The translations under genes were made by a program, and so were the position numbers. From positions 1-43,080 of the IMG/VR virus record IMGVR_UViG_3300037129_000025: a stretch of 43,080 bases of DNA. One strand, written 5' to 3'. Shown here in pieces: positions 7,301 to 14,354 of the stretch (the stretch's first letter is position 1; each line of letters opens with the position of its first letter). The stretch comes from a virus. Below the pieces are notes generated by a model. That model was not told where the DNA came from. It made no database searches and was given only the letters and a program-made list of their open reading frames with translations.

Positions 7301-9213
7301 TTTTTATACCTTTTTCCTTCCCAAGTTTCTACTTTTAGCGGTAAATCCTTTGCCCACTCAGGCGGCTTTTCTAAATATGTTTCTGGCTTAAAATCCATGC
7401 CCTGATCTATTTCCCATACCACCTCATCATGCACCGTCATTACAATTCCCCGTGAAAGCTGAAGCATGTGGAAAGCCATGATGTCTCTGCTAATAGCCTG
7501 ACAAGTATTCTCAAACAGCGTCCCACCCCAAATGGTTTCTTTTTCCCATTTTTTTGTTTTTGCGTTAATGGACATATAAGAAAGTTTCAGGCTACCACCT
7601 TCATAACTGATACTCGGTTGGTTATATGCCATGCGCCGACCACTCGGCAAGATACACCACAAAGCCTGCTTCTCGTAAACCCATTTCAGTTTTCTGAAGT
7701 TCAGAGTTTTTCCTTTATTTTGCATAGCGACAATAGCCGCACGTTCAATATCATACCAACATTGTTTTACCGCAGGGAACTTCATACGATAGGCAGTTAC
7801 GGCGGTCAGAGCCATTTCTTCTTCTCGCCTCAAAAATTCTATATCCGTTTCTTTTGGTTTTCTATCCGCAAGTTTTACGCCCCATTCATGGCACGTTCCT
7901 AAAAATCTTTCTGCCCCCATTCCGTATGAGCATCCTAAAATTGTGGTCTTTCCTAAAAACCTTTGGTCTTTAGAAATTTCTTTTGCTGTTTTTTTACGGT
8001 AGATATCCATAGCCATATCCACATAGGTATCTACTCCATCCCTGAACATCTGGAGTCCGCGCTTTTCATCAGCAATCCAAAAAGCTATCCGGCACTCTAT
8101 GGCGTTGTAATCTGCAGCCACTAACTTTTTCCCTTCCCCCGCTACCAGCATCCCACGGATGCAAGATGATACCGCGCCCATCACGCTGTCATAAAAAACG
8201 TCCAGAATTTTCCAATCCTTTTTCTCCATAAGTTTTATGCAAAAATCCACATCTTTTATGCTTGGTTTTGCGAGGTTCTGAAGTTGGACACCTTGCGCTG
8301 CCCATCTGCCGGTAGACGCACCGTAGTAGCGGAAGTTGTCGCGGATACGACCATCTGGGGCAACCCTATCCAGCATCCCCTGAAACTTGGCTGTGGAGGT
8401 TTTAGCCACCTGTTGCCTGATCTCCAGCACTTTCCGCACATCTGGCTCTAAATCCATGGCCAGAAGGGTCGTAACGTCCCTTTTTGCGAGTTTTTCGCTA
8501 GAAACGCCCTTAGAAGCCAGCCATTTCAGCGTCCTGTCCCTCTGGGTGACGCTTTCTACCGCACCCCCTGTCAGGATGGGTATTTGGGCGGTAAGGTGGC
8601 TAGAATAGGCATTTACGATGGCCAGCGCGTTCTGACAGGCGGGAATATCAAGCGCCACACCCCTGTGATTTATTTCTTGATCTAGGAGCCAGATTTGTCG
8701 TTCTTGTGGCGATAGATCACCAAGGCGCTGAGATAACATACGTTCAACAGCCACATCAGTACGGCAATACTCGTAAAGTTTTTCCAGATCATCTTTTTCC
8801 CACTCCTTTGCTTTTGTCATTTTTAACATTAGCCGACTGCCAGACATATCTTTTTGTAACGGAAGCTTTACAACCTTTGCCGCCATCTCCAAAGAGCGCG
8901 GAAGCCCACGGGCGGCGCATTTCGCGGCAGAGCAGTACCACTGGTCTGGGCGCAGTTTCGGCCAGCCGTAGCGAGGAACCATAATATTTTCCCAGATGCT
9001 GCGTTCGAAAAAAGCGTTGTGAGCCTCTAGTTGTTCATTTCCTTCTGCATAGGGTCTTGCTTCTCCGGGAGTCCAGAGTTGAATATCCTTTTCATCATCC
9101 CAAGTGTACGCCATACAGAAAACATCTGTTGTCGGATGCAGTGAGTAGTTCCATGCTCCGATCTTTTTCAGGTCTGCTTGACTGTGCGTTTCAAAATCTA
9201 TGAACAGTGTCAT
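7297..9213 (-). CDS. Family A DNA polymerase with 3'-5' exonuclease domain (638 aa)
   Basis: Replicative polymerase. The N-terminus is a DnaQ-like exonuclease: MTLFIDFETHS (the D-x-E motif), with a later Y-C-R-T-D motif near residue 150. The C-terminal two thirds hold polymerase motif A (LVAADYNAIECRIAFW, D-Y-x-x-I-E-x-R), motif B (QRFLGKTTILGCSYGMG, Lys...Tyr-Gly) and motif C (VMTVHDEVVWEI, H-D-E). The length of about 640 residues is normal for the phage polymerases found with DUF2800/DUF2815 genes, both of which lie upstream here. The ATG at 9213 overlaps the stop of a 42-residue frame (ATGA). Confidence 0.96.
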   Translation of the reverse strand: MTLFIDFETHSQADLKKIGAWNYSLHPTTDVFCMAYTWDDEKDIQLWTPGEARPYAEGNEQLEAHNAFFERSIWENIMVPRYGWPKLRPDQWYCSAAKCAARGLPRSLEMAAKVVKLPLQKDMSGSRLMLKMTKAKEWEKDDLEKLYEYCRTDVAVERMLSQRLGDLSPQERQIWLLDQEINHRGVALDIPACQNALAIVNAYSSHLTAQIPILTGGAVESVTQRDRTLKWLASKGVSSEKLAKRDVTTLLAMDLEPDVRKVLEIRQQVAKTSTAKFQGMLDRVAPDGRIRDNFRYYGASTGRWAAQGVQLQNLAKPSIKDVDFCIKLMEKKDWKILDVFYDSVMGAVSSCIRGMLVAGEGKKLVAADYNAIECRIAFWIADEKRGLQMFRDGVDTYVDMAMDIYRKKTAKEISKDQRFLGKTTILGCSYGMGAERFLGTCHEWGVKLADRKPKETDIEFLRREEEMALTAVTAYRMKFPAVKQCWYDIERAAIVAMQNKGKTLNFRKLKWVYEKQALWCILPSGRRMAYNQPSISYEGGSLKLSYMSINAKTKKWEKETIWGGTLFENTCQAISRDIMAFHMLQLSRGIVMTVHDEVVWEIDQGMDFKPETYLEKPPEWAKDLPLKVETWEGKRYKK

Positions 9214-9338
9214 GCTAGCACCGCATCAAACCATTCAGCAGGGTTGAAAGTAACAGTGTGGTCTTTATAGAACATTTTTATTTTTTCCAATGCCAGATTC
9301 GGAATTTTGCTATCAATATTTACTAAGAGAATTTTCAT
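9210..9338 (-). CDS. 42-residue protein, possible truncated remnant of a MKILLVNxDSKIPNLAL-type protein
   Basis: Starts at 9338 (MKILLVNIDSKIPNLALEKI) and ends in an ATGA overlap with the polymerase. The opening resembles the N-terminus of a longer protein class seen in phages and bacteria (B12-binding/radical-SAM-like, beginning M-K-I-L-L-x-D/N-x-D-S-K-I-P-N-L-A-L). Only about 20 residues of that pattern remain before a short tail (VTFNPAEWFDAVLA). It may be a truncated remnant or a stand-alone miniprotein. The resemblance is from memory and was not searched. Confidence 0.5.
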   Translation of the reverse strand: MKILLVNIDSKIPNLALEKIKMFYKDHTVTFNPAEWFDAVLA

Positions 9339-9346
9339 AAAGAGTG

Positions 9347-9373
9347 ACCCGTGGGGTTATTAGCCCCACGGGT
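9347..9373 (-). terminator. Perfect 10-bp hairpin after the DUF2815 gene
   Basis: Stem 9347-9356 (ACCCGTGGGG) pairs perfectly with 9364-9373 (CCCCACGGGT) around a 7-base loop. It starts 8 bp past the stop of the DUF2815 gene and precedes the 42-residue gene and DNA polymerase. On the - strand it is followed by CACTCTTT, not a full T-tract, so it may be a partial terminator or an mRNA processing/stability element. Confidence 0.6.
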
Positions 9374-9380
9374 CTGTTGA

Positions 9381-9926
9381 CTACCCGAACAACTCTTCTG
9401 AATCTTCTTTCGGGCTGTCACTGGTGGCGTCGAAATCCTCTTCCGGCCTTGTGCGCCCGGAGAAAGGTTCGCCGTCCTTCAGCTTTTGGATGTTCTGAAG
9501 CCCAAAAGCCACGCCCTTGTTGCCTTTCTGATCGTACGCGAAAGCAGTGACACTCGCCCGCGCGTAGCATCCCGAATAGAATTCATCGGTGCTGATGATC
9601 GGCTGCATGTCCGGCCCTACGATCCCGGGCTTGATTTTGGAACTGGCGGATATAGCCCACATATCCTTGTAGCCGTCCAGTTCCTTTTCGTTGCCATCAC
9701 GAATGGGGTTACGAATCCCTTTCGGAATTTTATCGCCCCACTTGCTTTTCGCCGCATCTTGCAGGAGTTTTTTCAGCTCCGTGATATCTGTTTTCTTAGG
9801 GATCAGCATCACCAGACTATATTTCGGAGTCTGGTTATCAAATCCACTCTGCGGTACGAACACGTACGCGAATGACACCCGAAATTCAGGTGTCACTATT
9901 TTTCTGTACTTCTTGTCATCTGCCAT
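9381..9926 (-). CDS. DUF2815-type single-stranded-DNA-binding-like protein (181 aa)
   Basis: The sequence matches the DUF2815 pattern found beside family A polymerases in phages: RKIVTPEFRVSFAYVFVPQ at the start, KYSLVMLIPKK near residue 40, PKGIRNPIRDGNEKELDGYKDMWAISASS mid-protein, YSGCYARASVTAFAY, then GNKGVAFGLQNIQKLKDGEPF. The C-terminus is acidic and disordered and ends EELFG, like the acidic tails of SSB proteins. Its role in coating single-stranded DNA in replication or recombination is inferred from family context. The upstream neighbours are an HNH gene and DUF2800. Confidence 0.85.
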   Translation of the reverse strand: MADDKKYRKIVTPEFRVSFAYVFVPQSGFDNQTPKYSLVMLIPKKTDITELKKLLQDAAKSKWGDKIPKGIRNPIRDGNEKELDGYKDMWAISASSKIKPGIVGPDMQPIISTDEFYSGCYARASVTAFAYDQKGNKGVAFGLQNIQKLKDGEPFSGRTRPEEDFDATSDSPKEDSEELFG

Positions 9927-9943
9927 TGTCTGTATCTCCGTTT

Positions 9944-10378
9944 TTATGGTTGTTTAAAATCCAGGGCTACACTGCTGCCCACCCCTGGTCTTGGGTCTTT
10001 CTTTTTGTGATAGTTATACCTACCCCACGCTCTTACACAGGTTCTACATAATCGCCTACCACTTACCGATACGCGAAGATTTTCCCCTGATAGTTTATGC
10101 CCTCTAAGGCAGTGCGTTTTTCTATGGTTCTTAGCCGCCTCGCCTGTTCCGCATAGGATATTATCCCTACTCGTTAAGAGCCTAAGATGTTTAGGGTTTA
10201 CACAGTTCCGTACCCGGCATTTATGATCGACTGTCAGACCCTTGAATATAATGCCATTGAACAGCGTGTACATTACACGATGCGCTTGAACATTTTTTCC
10301 ATTGATCTTTAAGTGTCCATAACCACCTGATACGGCACCCGTCCACAACCAATGACCTCCTTTCTTGATTATAGTCAT
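9944..10378 (-). CDS. HNH homing-type endonuclease fused to a copy of the DUF2800 C-terminus (144 aa)
   Basis: The HNH core reads GYGHLKINGKNVQAHRVMY, LTVDHKCRVRNCVNPKHLRL and SRDNI, followed by a zinc-ribbon-like CLRGHKLSGEN...RRLCRTC segment; this is a complete free-standing HNH endonuclease. After RYNYHKK the protein continues as DPRPGVGSSVALDFKQP. That tail is almost the same as the C-terminus of the preceding DUF2800 protein (DPRPGVGCSVALDFKDK) but is written with different codons. The gene starts exactly at the DUF2800 stop (TAATG overlap). The element appears to have invaded the 3' end of the DUF2800 gene and captured its displaced tail; see findings. Confidence 0.9.
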   Translation of the reverse strand: MTIIKKGGHWLWTGAVSGGYGHLKINGKNVQAHRVMYTLFNGIIFKGLTVDHKCRVRNCVNPKHLRLLTSRDNILCGTGEAAKNHRKTHCLRGHKLSGENLRVSVSGRRLCRTCVRAWGRYNYHKKKDPRPGVGSSVALDFKQP

Positions 10379-11496
10379 TATTTGTCCTTAAAATCTAACG
10401 CTACGCTGCATCCAACTCCAGGACGGGGATCTTCGTTTTTAACGAGAATTTCCCCATTGTCAGGGTTCATGCAAAGCGTATCTACGATAATTGCATTCCC
10501 CTTTCCAGTGAGTTTTTCCATCTGCGCCGGAGAAAGAATCTTACGAGGTGCAAAGATTTTTGCGCCGTACAAAGGCTCAAACGTCTTTAGCACCTCTGGT
10601 TCACTGATCCACGCTCTATTGCTTCTTTTCTTCACCAGTTTGTAGCCCGGGATGTTCTGCCCGGACTTCGCCAAATGCTCCGCGTGTTCCTCGACCGCTC
10701 TCGCCCAATCGTCCACAAGGGGCAGAAGGTCAAGAATACGCTTCACCTGTGGCATCGTCAGTGCCGTAGGGTCAGGTAAAGTTTGCGGAGCAGGTTTGGC
10801 AAAATCCAGAGCCGTTGTTTTCATAACTTCCTCCTGTACTTTCGGACATTTACTGAGCGCGGGACAAAACTTGCAGTGATCGCCAGCGCAGAGTTTCGCA
10901 TTTTTCTTCTCTGTTGCTTGGGCGGCAAGTACTAGTTTTTCCCCGAACTCGTAAACGTGTTTCTGAGAAGTCTCCCAACGCTTTACCGGGCTACCACCGC
11001 CTCTGGGTTGCACGATCACAAATTCCACAGGGTCAAAATCCCCGAGCGTCATAAGCGCTCCCAGAGCATAGTAGAGAAGCTGCGGATTTTCTTCCGCGTC
11101 TACCTGCACTCCGGCACCGAACTTGAAATCGTAGACGATCAGTTTCCCAAAAGGCACGTGAACGGTAGCATCGTTTGTCCCATACAGCCCTTTATAGAGA
11201 CTGTACAGGTCAAACTTCTGCTCCACGTGCAGAATACCCTTCAGGGATTTTAGATCCTCACGCACGATAGCCAGATAGGTCTGAACTGCGTCATATGCTT
11301 CTTCCTCGTAGCCGGGATATCTGCTCGCCAACTTGTTCCCAAGAAGAGCCTTTGCCGCAAGTTCATGCGCTGCTGTCCCCTCTGCCGCGTACTTGGATTG
11401 TTCTTGCTCCGGACAGGTGGCGATAAGCGCCACAGACCCGGGGCAAGCCATCCAGCGATACGCGGAGGAAGCACCGATGCTCGAATGACTAAGCAT
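10378..11496 (-). CDS. DUF2800 protein, PD-(D/E)xK nuclease-like (372 aa)
   Basis: Begins MLSHSSIGASSAYRWMACPGS, the usual DUF2800 opening (H-S-x-x-S-A-S-x-x-x-R-W-x-x-C-P). It contains GTAAHELA near residue 50, LIVYDFKFGAGVQVDAEENPQLLYYALGA (the D...E/Q-x-K nuclease core) and a four-cysteine cluster (CAGDHCKFCPALSKCP) like the iron-sulphur knot of Cas4/AddB-type nucleases. It ends in a DPRPGV...ALDFK motif. The start at 11496, inside the stop region of the upstream gene, is chosen to match the family; an in-frame ATG 36 bp earlier adds an unrelated leader. Probably a recombination exonuclease. Confidence 0.9.
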   Translation of the reverse strand: MLSHSSIGASSAYRWMACPGSVALIATCPEQEQSKYAAEGTAAHELAAKALLGNKLASRYPGYEEEAYDAVQTYLAIVREDLKSLKGILHVEQKFDLYSLYKGLYGTNDATVHVPFGKLIVYDFKFGAGVQVDAEENPQLLYYALGALMTLGDFDPVEFVIVQPRGGGSPVKRWETSQKHVYEFGEKLVLAAQATEKKNAKLCAGDHCKFCPALSKCPKVQEEVMKTTALDFAKPAPQTLPDPTALTMPQVKRILDLLPLVDDWARAVEEHAEHLAKSGQNIPGYKLVKKRSNRAWISEPEVLKTFEPLYGAKIFAPRKILSPAQMEKLTGKGNAIIVDTLCMNPDNGEILVKNEDPRPGVGCSVALDFKDK

Positions 11497-11851
11497 CGAT
11501 CGCGGCGGTAAACACTTCCACCACCTCGGCATATTGTTCCGGCTTCAATTCCCGGAGCCGCTTGACCTTAAACTTCTTCAAGAGTTCCATGGCCTTCTCT
11601 GGGGATTCCGCTTCCGCGTATTTTTTCACGATCTCGCGGACACTTTCTTCCGACACCACTTTTACATCAGCCTTCGGTTCTTCTCCGCCGAAAAGATCAT
11701 TGGCAGACTCTTCCGGCAATACCTTTACTGCTTTTGCCTTTTTAGGGGCAACGACAACCGGCACAAGATCAACTCCGGGATTGGCCGCAGGGCCGCCCAC
11801 AAGTTTTTCCAATGCTACTGCAATACGTTCTAAAACCTGTTCCATGCTCAT
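11489..11851 (-). CDS. Phage protein of the DUF2800/DUF2815 replication module (120 aa)
   Basis: GGAG lies 8 bases before the ATG at 11851. It has an N-terminal amphipathic helix (EQVLERIAVALEKLVGG), a Pro/Val/Lys-rich linker with an acidic patch (NDLFGGEEP), and a C-terminal helical domain (SVREIVKKYAEAESPEKAMELLKKFKVKRLRELKPEQYAEVVEVF). This C-terminal pattern (VR-x-x-x...LLKKF-x-x-x-x-L-x-E-L-x-P-x-x-Y) is common in small proteins next to recombination genes in phages of other hosts. Function unknown; probably an accessory factor for the neighbouring nuclease or SSB. Confidence 0.65.
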   Translation of the reverse strand: MSMEQVLERIAVALEKLVGGPAANPGVDLVPVVVAPKKAKAVKVLPEESANDLFGGEEPKADVKVVSEESVREIVKKYAEAESPEKAMELLKKFKVKRLRELKPEQYAEVVEVFTAAIDA

Positions 11852-11890
11852 ATCAGTTTCTCCTTTTTATTCTGCTTTGTTCCGGCACTT

Positions 11891-12247
11891 TTAGGCAGCC
11901 GGATTCTCCTTCACAGCCCTGAAGTCAGCGAGGGCTTCACCTGCTATATACTCGATATTGTTCAGAGCATAGTTCCCATGAATTGTTCGTTTTGTAATTC
12001 CATTGTGTATTTTATTCAACGCCTTCTCCATCCCTTCTGAGGCCTTCAGCAGAGTGGATAGTTTGGATTCCAAGAAAGCACACTTTACTTTCCATTCCTT
12101 GAGTTCACGCTCAAGCGGAGCGACATACCCATCGTAATATTCCTTGTCGAGTTCAAACTCGCATTCCTCACACATCATTATCGGGAACGCTTTGTCTCCG
12201 TCCTTTACGACGAACTTGTGCTTGTGGTATTCCTTTTCCTCACTCAT
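11891..12247 (-). CDS. Hypothetical protein (118 aa) with zinc-type CEEC and coiled coil
   Basis: Not recognised. It starts MSEEKEYHKHKFVV with a ribosome site in GGAGAGTGAGGAC. Near residue 26 is MCEECEFEL, a single C-x-x-C pair, followed by a Lys/Glu-rich helix (PLERELKEWKVKCAFLESKLSTLL) that looks like a short coiled coil. The opening resembles that of the gene at 12828-13319 (MSEEKDKRACCACLEV), suggesting the two share ancestry at their 5' ends. Confidence 0.6.
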   Translation of the reverse strand: MSEEKEYHKHKFVVKDGDKAFPIMMCEECEFELDKEYYDGYVAPLERELKEWKVKCAFLESKLSTLLKASEGMEKALNKIHNGITKRTIHGNYALNNIEYIAGEALADFRAVKENPAA

Positions 12248-12260
12248 GTCCTCACTCTCC

Positions 12261-12288
12261 TTTTGGTTCTGTTCTGGATTTGAGCATT
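12261..12288. repeat. 28-bp leader repeat, copy 1 (other copy 14001-14028)
   Basis: The sequence ttttggttctgttctggattt followed by one mismatched base and agcatt is present here and at 14001-14028. Both lie at the junction between one leftward gene and the leader of the next, so they look like duplicated gene-junction cassettes. Confidence 0.75.
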
Positions 12289-12580
12289 AAGCGGGTTCGT
12301 AAGTCGCTTCAAAGATTTCGGGCTTGCAGGGATAAAGTTCGCCTTTCACGCCACGAATAATCCAATCTCCGATGTCTCCACGCATATTTCCCTCACGAGT
12401 AGAAATTCCAACACAAACGCTTGAAATCGTCTTATTTGCAGGATGGAAACTTCCTGAGAACTGGAGTGTATCGAATGGTTGTGGAAGTGGGCCGCACCAT
12501 CCCTCCTTGTAACATTCCCAAAACAATTCCTCCGTTAATTTGATTGCCTCAATCACAACTGGCTTCTTCCTAAATTTCAT
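12287..12580 (-). CDS. Small phage protein of the MKFRKKPVVIEA...IRGVKGE family (97 aa)
   Basis: Belongs to a recognisable and very widespread class of small phage proteins: it opens MKFRKKPVVIEAIKLT and ends with GDWIIRGVKGELYPCKPEIFEATYEP. The conserved closing motif (G-D-W/Y-I-I-x-G-V-x-G-E-x-Y-P-x-K-P-x-I-F-x-x-T-Y) is intact. The biochemical function is unknown. The ribosome site is AAGGAGAAGCGAA; its start overlaps the stop of the upstream gene. Confidence 0.75.
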   Translation of the reverse strand: MKFRKKPVVIEAIKLTEELFWECYKEGWCGPLPQPFDTLQFSGSFHPANKTISSVCVGISTREGNMRGDIGDWIIRGVKGELYPCKPEIFEATYEPA

Positions 12581-12831
12581 TTCGCTTCTCCTTGTTTGTT
12601 GTTAAAATCCTGCCAATAGTCCCCAAGAATATGGACGCAAAATCTCTCTCGCTTTTCCTTATCCCAATTCCTCAGAAGATGAACGGTGAGCCTTGAGTCA
12701 TGATTATCCATAGCCTCTTTACGCCATTGGTTCTCAGCCTCCGCTTGGGAAAGTCTCTGCTCGAGGGCTTTGATATATTCTTGGACTACTTCAGGGCATT
12801 GATAAAAATCTGCACTACTCGGCTCTATCAT
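12577..12831 (-). CDS. Hypothetical protein with RLSQAEAEN coiled-coil module (84 aa)
   Basis: Not recognised. Residues 20-40 (IKALEQRLSQAEAENQWRKEA) form a predicted coiled coil encoded by a 22-bp DNA segment (12736-12757) found twice more in the neighbouring upstream gene. Start and stop overlap the neighbours by 4 bp, so it is part of a tight operon. The rest is short, charged and helical. Confidence 0.6.
   Translation of the reverse strand: MIEPSSADFYQCPEVVQEYIKALEQRLSQAEAENQWRKEAMDNHDSRLTVHLLRNWDKEKRERFCVHILGDYWQDFNNKQGEAK
12736..12757. repeat. 22-bp coding repeat (RLSQAEA module), copy 1
   Basis: The segment beginning agcctccgcttggg occurs exactly at 12736-12757, 13041-13062 and 13161-13182. 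Copies 1 and 2 match over 27 bp (12731-12757 and 13036-13062). All three encode Arg-Leu-Ser-Gln-Ala-Glu-Ala on the - strand in the correct frame of two different genes. Confidence 0.9.
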
Positions 12832-13319
12832 TTTTCCTCCTTCACCCAGAATGGGAAGAACACTTCATCAGTGTCAAGTTCGGTGCAAATCTCAACATAT
12901 CTCTCGTCTAGAGGGTCAACCTTACGAGCAACCAGAATACCTTGCTTCTCAGCTTCGTTTTGGATATCCGCACCATCGGGAGAACCTTCAAACACTTCCG
13001 CAAAGAGCCATTCCAAGAACTTCTTGAATTTGCTGTTCTCAGCCTCCGCTTGGGAAAGTCTCGCCTCAAGGGATTGGATTTTCACAAGGTCTTTGTCAAC
13101 GTGATAACCGTCCTTGCCTATGACAATTCCAACGGACATATTTTTATATTCTGAGATTGTAGCCTCCGCTTGGGAAAGTCTCTGCTTCTTCACAAACTCA
13201 TTTCCGCAACCATAACTGCACATCCATCTTTCACGCTTCATCCCGCCCTCAAGAAGTTCTGGAATGTATTTCACTTCAAGACACGCACAACACGCTCTTT
13301 TATCCTTTTCCTCACTCAT
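12828..13319 (-). CDS. Hypothetical zinc-binding coiled-coil protein with two RLSQAEA modules (163 aa)
   Basis: Not recognised. The N-terminal 45 residues hold ACCACLEV and MCSYGCGNEFV, two Cys pairs that could bind one zinc. Two copies of the RLSQAEA module follow (KKQRLSQAEATISEYKN and SLEARLSQAEAENSKFKK), giving a broken coiled coil. The C-terminal part is acidic and aromatic. It overlaps both neighbours by 4 bp. The module is shared at DNA level with the downstream gene, which suggests recent shuffling or unequal exchange. Confidence 0.6.
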   Translation of the reverse strand: MSEEKDKRACCACLEVKYIPELLEGGMKRERWMCSYGCGNEFVKKQRLSQAEATISEYKNMSVGIVIGKDGYHVDKDLVKIQSLEARLSQAEAENSKFKKFLEWLFAEVFEGSPDGADIQNEAEKQGILVARKVDPLDERYVEICTELDTDEVFFPFWVKEEK

Positions 13320-13477
13320 AATTCCTCCACGGTTATCTTAACCTTCCTTGTCGCATCAGACATCTTCAGCTTCGTAATCTCGCAGAGGATGAACTCATTT
13401 CCGCTGAAGCCACAGCATAACTGCCATTGCGGGTGGATGAATCCTTCCCATGACTTCTTCTTCCCCTTACCCTTCAT
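13316..13477 (-). CDS. Small hypothetical protein (53 aa)
   Basis: ATG at 13477 with GAGGGG 2 bases upstream; the stop overlaps the next start as ATGA. Composition: a basic start (MKGKGKKKSWEGF), a Cys pair (LCCGF) and a Val/Lys end (ATRKVKITVEEL). The coupling on the downstream side supports real translation. No family recognised. Confidence 0.55.
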   Translation of the reverse strand: MKGKGKKKSWEGFIHPQWQLCCGFSGNEFILCEITKLKMSDATRKVKITVEEL

Positions 13478-13513
13478 AACCCCTCCCCTTGAGTTCTTGG
13501 GTTGCCTTAGAGT

Positions 13514-13627
13514 TCATAGAGAATTATCAACATCCTGATAGCATCCCTCACAAACTTTTTTCTTACTCCCAAGAGACACTAATTTCCAAACCCATTGTTT
13601 GCACATACAGCAAAGTTTCTTCCTCAT
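13514..13627 (-). CDS. Small zinc-ribbon protein (37 aa)
   Basis: ATG at 13627 preceded by GGGAGG. The peptide reads MRKKLCCMCKQWVWKLVSLG and then KVCEGCYQDVDN: two C-x-x-C knuckles 20 residues apart, a minimal zinc ribbon. A longer frame from 13714 is less likely because that start has no ribosome site. It overlaps a different-frame ORF at 13563-13724. One of several tiny zinc-ribbon genes in this genome. Confidence 0.6.
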   Translation of the reverse strand: MRKKLCCMCKQWVWKLVSLGSKKKVCEGCYQDVDNSL

Positions 13628-13724
13628 ACCGCCTCCCGTTAAAGTTTTGGTCGGCAGGGTTAGAGGCCCCATTCGCCAACGCTCGCTTATTGGCTCCTGT
13701 TTTATACCGACCAAACGAACTCAT
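13563..13724 (-). CDS. Overlapping small ORF (53 aa), uncertain
   Basis: ATG at 13724 lies just after the stop of the upstream gene, with GAGGG 9 bases before it. The start MSSFGRYKTGANKRALANG looks protein-like. The later half runs through the leader motif CCAAAACTTTAAC and overlaps the zinc-ribbon gene in another frame, so the drawn C-terminus may be a read-on artefact of a decayed gene. Confidence 0.35.
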   Translation of the reverse strand: MSSFGRYKTGANKRALANGASNPADQNFNGRRYEEETLLYVQTMGLEISVSWE

Positions 13725-13726
13725 TG

Positions 13727-13969
13727 TTATTTTCCCTCTGGACGTTTATCGAGTCCTTTTTCTTTCAGGATTTCCGCAAGGTCATCCATGTGCAAGCAAT
13801 CACACATACAAGCGCAAGCCTGAGCTGTCGCTAGCGGGGCAATTCCTCCGTTGCAATAATCGTTTCCTGGCTTTGCGTCATGGAGGATTCCCACCGCCGT
13901 GATTTTACCGCCCTCAAGTTGCACGACTGTATCTCCGTTTACTGCTTCTCTTCCATTTCTGTAATGCAT
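13727..13969 (-). CDS. Small phage protein (80 aa) with YRNGREA...PGNDYCN motif
   Basis: Recognisable as a common small phage/prophage protein: MHYRNGREAVNGDTVVQLE, VGILHDAKPGNDYCNGGIAPL, then a Cys-rich ACACMCDCLHMDDLAEIL. The conserved features are the N-G-R-E-A opening, P-G-N-D-Y-C-N and C-x-C-x-C. Function unknown; the cysteines could bind metal. A strong ribosome site (AGGAGGTAGTAA) precedes the ATG. Confidence 0.7.
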   Translation of the reverse strand: MHYRNGREAVNGDTVVQLEGGKITAVGILHDAKPGNDYCNGGIAPLATAQACACMCDCLHMDDLAEILKEKGLDKRPEGK

Positions 13970-13994
13970 TTACTACCTCCTGTTTGTTGTTTTG

Positions 13995-14354
13995 TTAAAG
14001 TTTTGGTTCTGTTCTGGATTTTAGCATTGGAACATTCGGGAATATTCCCAAGACTTTTTCCATGTAACACGAACCATTTTGTATTACTGCCATCGGATCA
14101 ACCGTAGCAAACCACTTGAGTTTTTTATTCTCATAAAGCAAATCAATAAGCTGGTGATACCCAAGTTTTTCGACGGGAAGGCAACCATCAGTCTGAGAAC
14201 CCATATGTCCGTAGTCTGTTTCTCCAGAAATAAAGCCACGCATGAAACATTCGCAAATCTGGATTACCTTCAACTTGACTTCATATTGGCCTCGTTCACC
14301 AAGAATCGTGTGCGGCTGAGGTTGATGCCCAACGTCCTTGATTATTTCCTCCAT
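13995..14354 (-). CDS. Hypothetical protein (119 aa)
   Basis: Not recognised. Soluble, mixed alpha/beta composition with scattered Cys (QICECFMRG, NGSCYMEKV). The last residues (LKSRTEPKL) are encoded by the leader cassette repeated at 12261-12288, so the native C-terminus may have been replaced when the cassette was copied. Its ATG overlaps the stop region of the upstream gene. Confidence 0.55.
   Translation of the reverse strand: MEEIIKDVGHQPQPHTILGERGQYEVKLKVIQICECFMRGFISGETDYGHMGSQTDGCLPVEKLGYHQLIDLLYENKKLKWFATVDPMAVIQNGSCYMEKVLGIFPNVPMLKSRTEPKL
14001..14028. repeat. 28-bp leader repeat, copy 2
   Basis: Second copy of the segment described at 12261-12288. Its left side joins TTAAAGTTTTGG (13995-14006), a 12-mer that also occurs at 13639-13650 and 14594-14605, always at gene junctions of this cluster just before a GGAG ribosome site (- strand). 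Confidence 0.75.
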
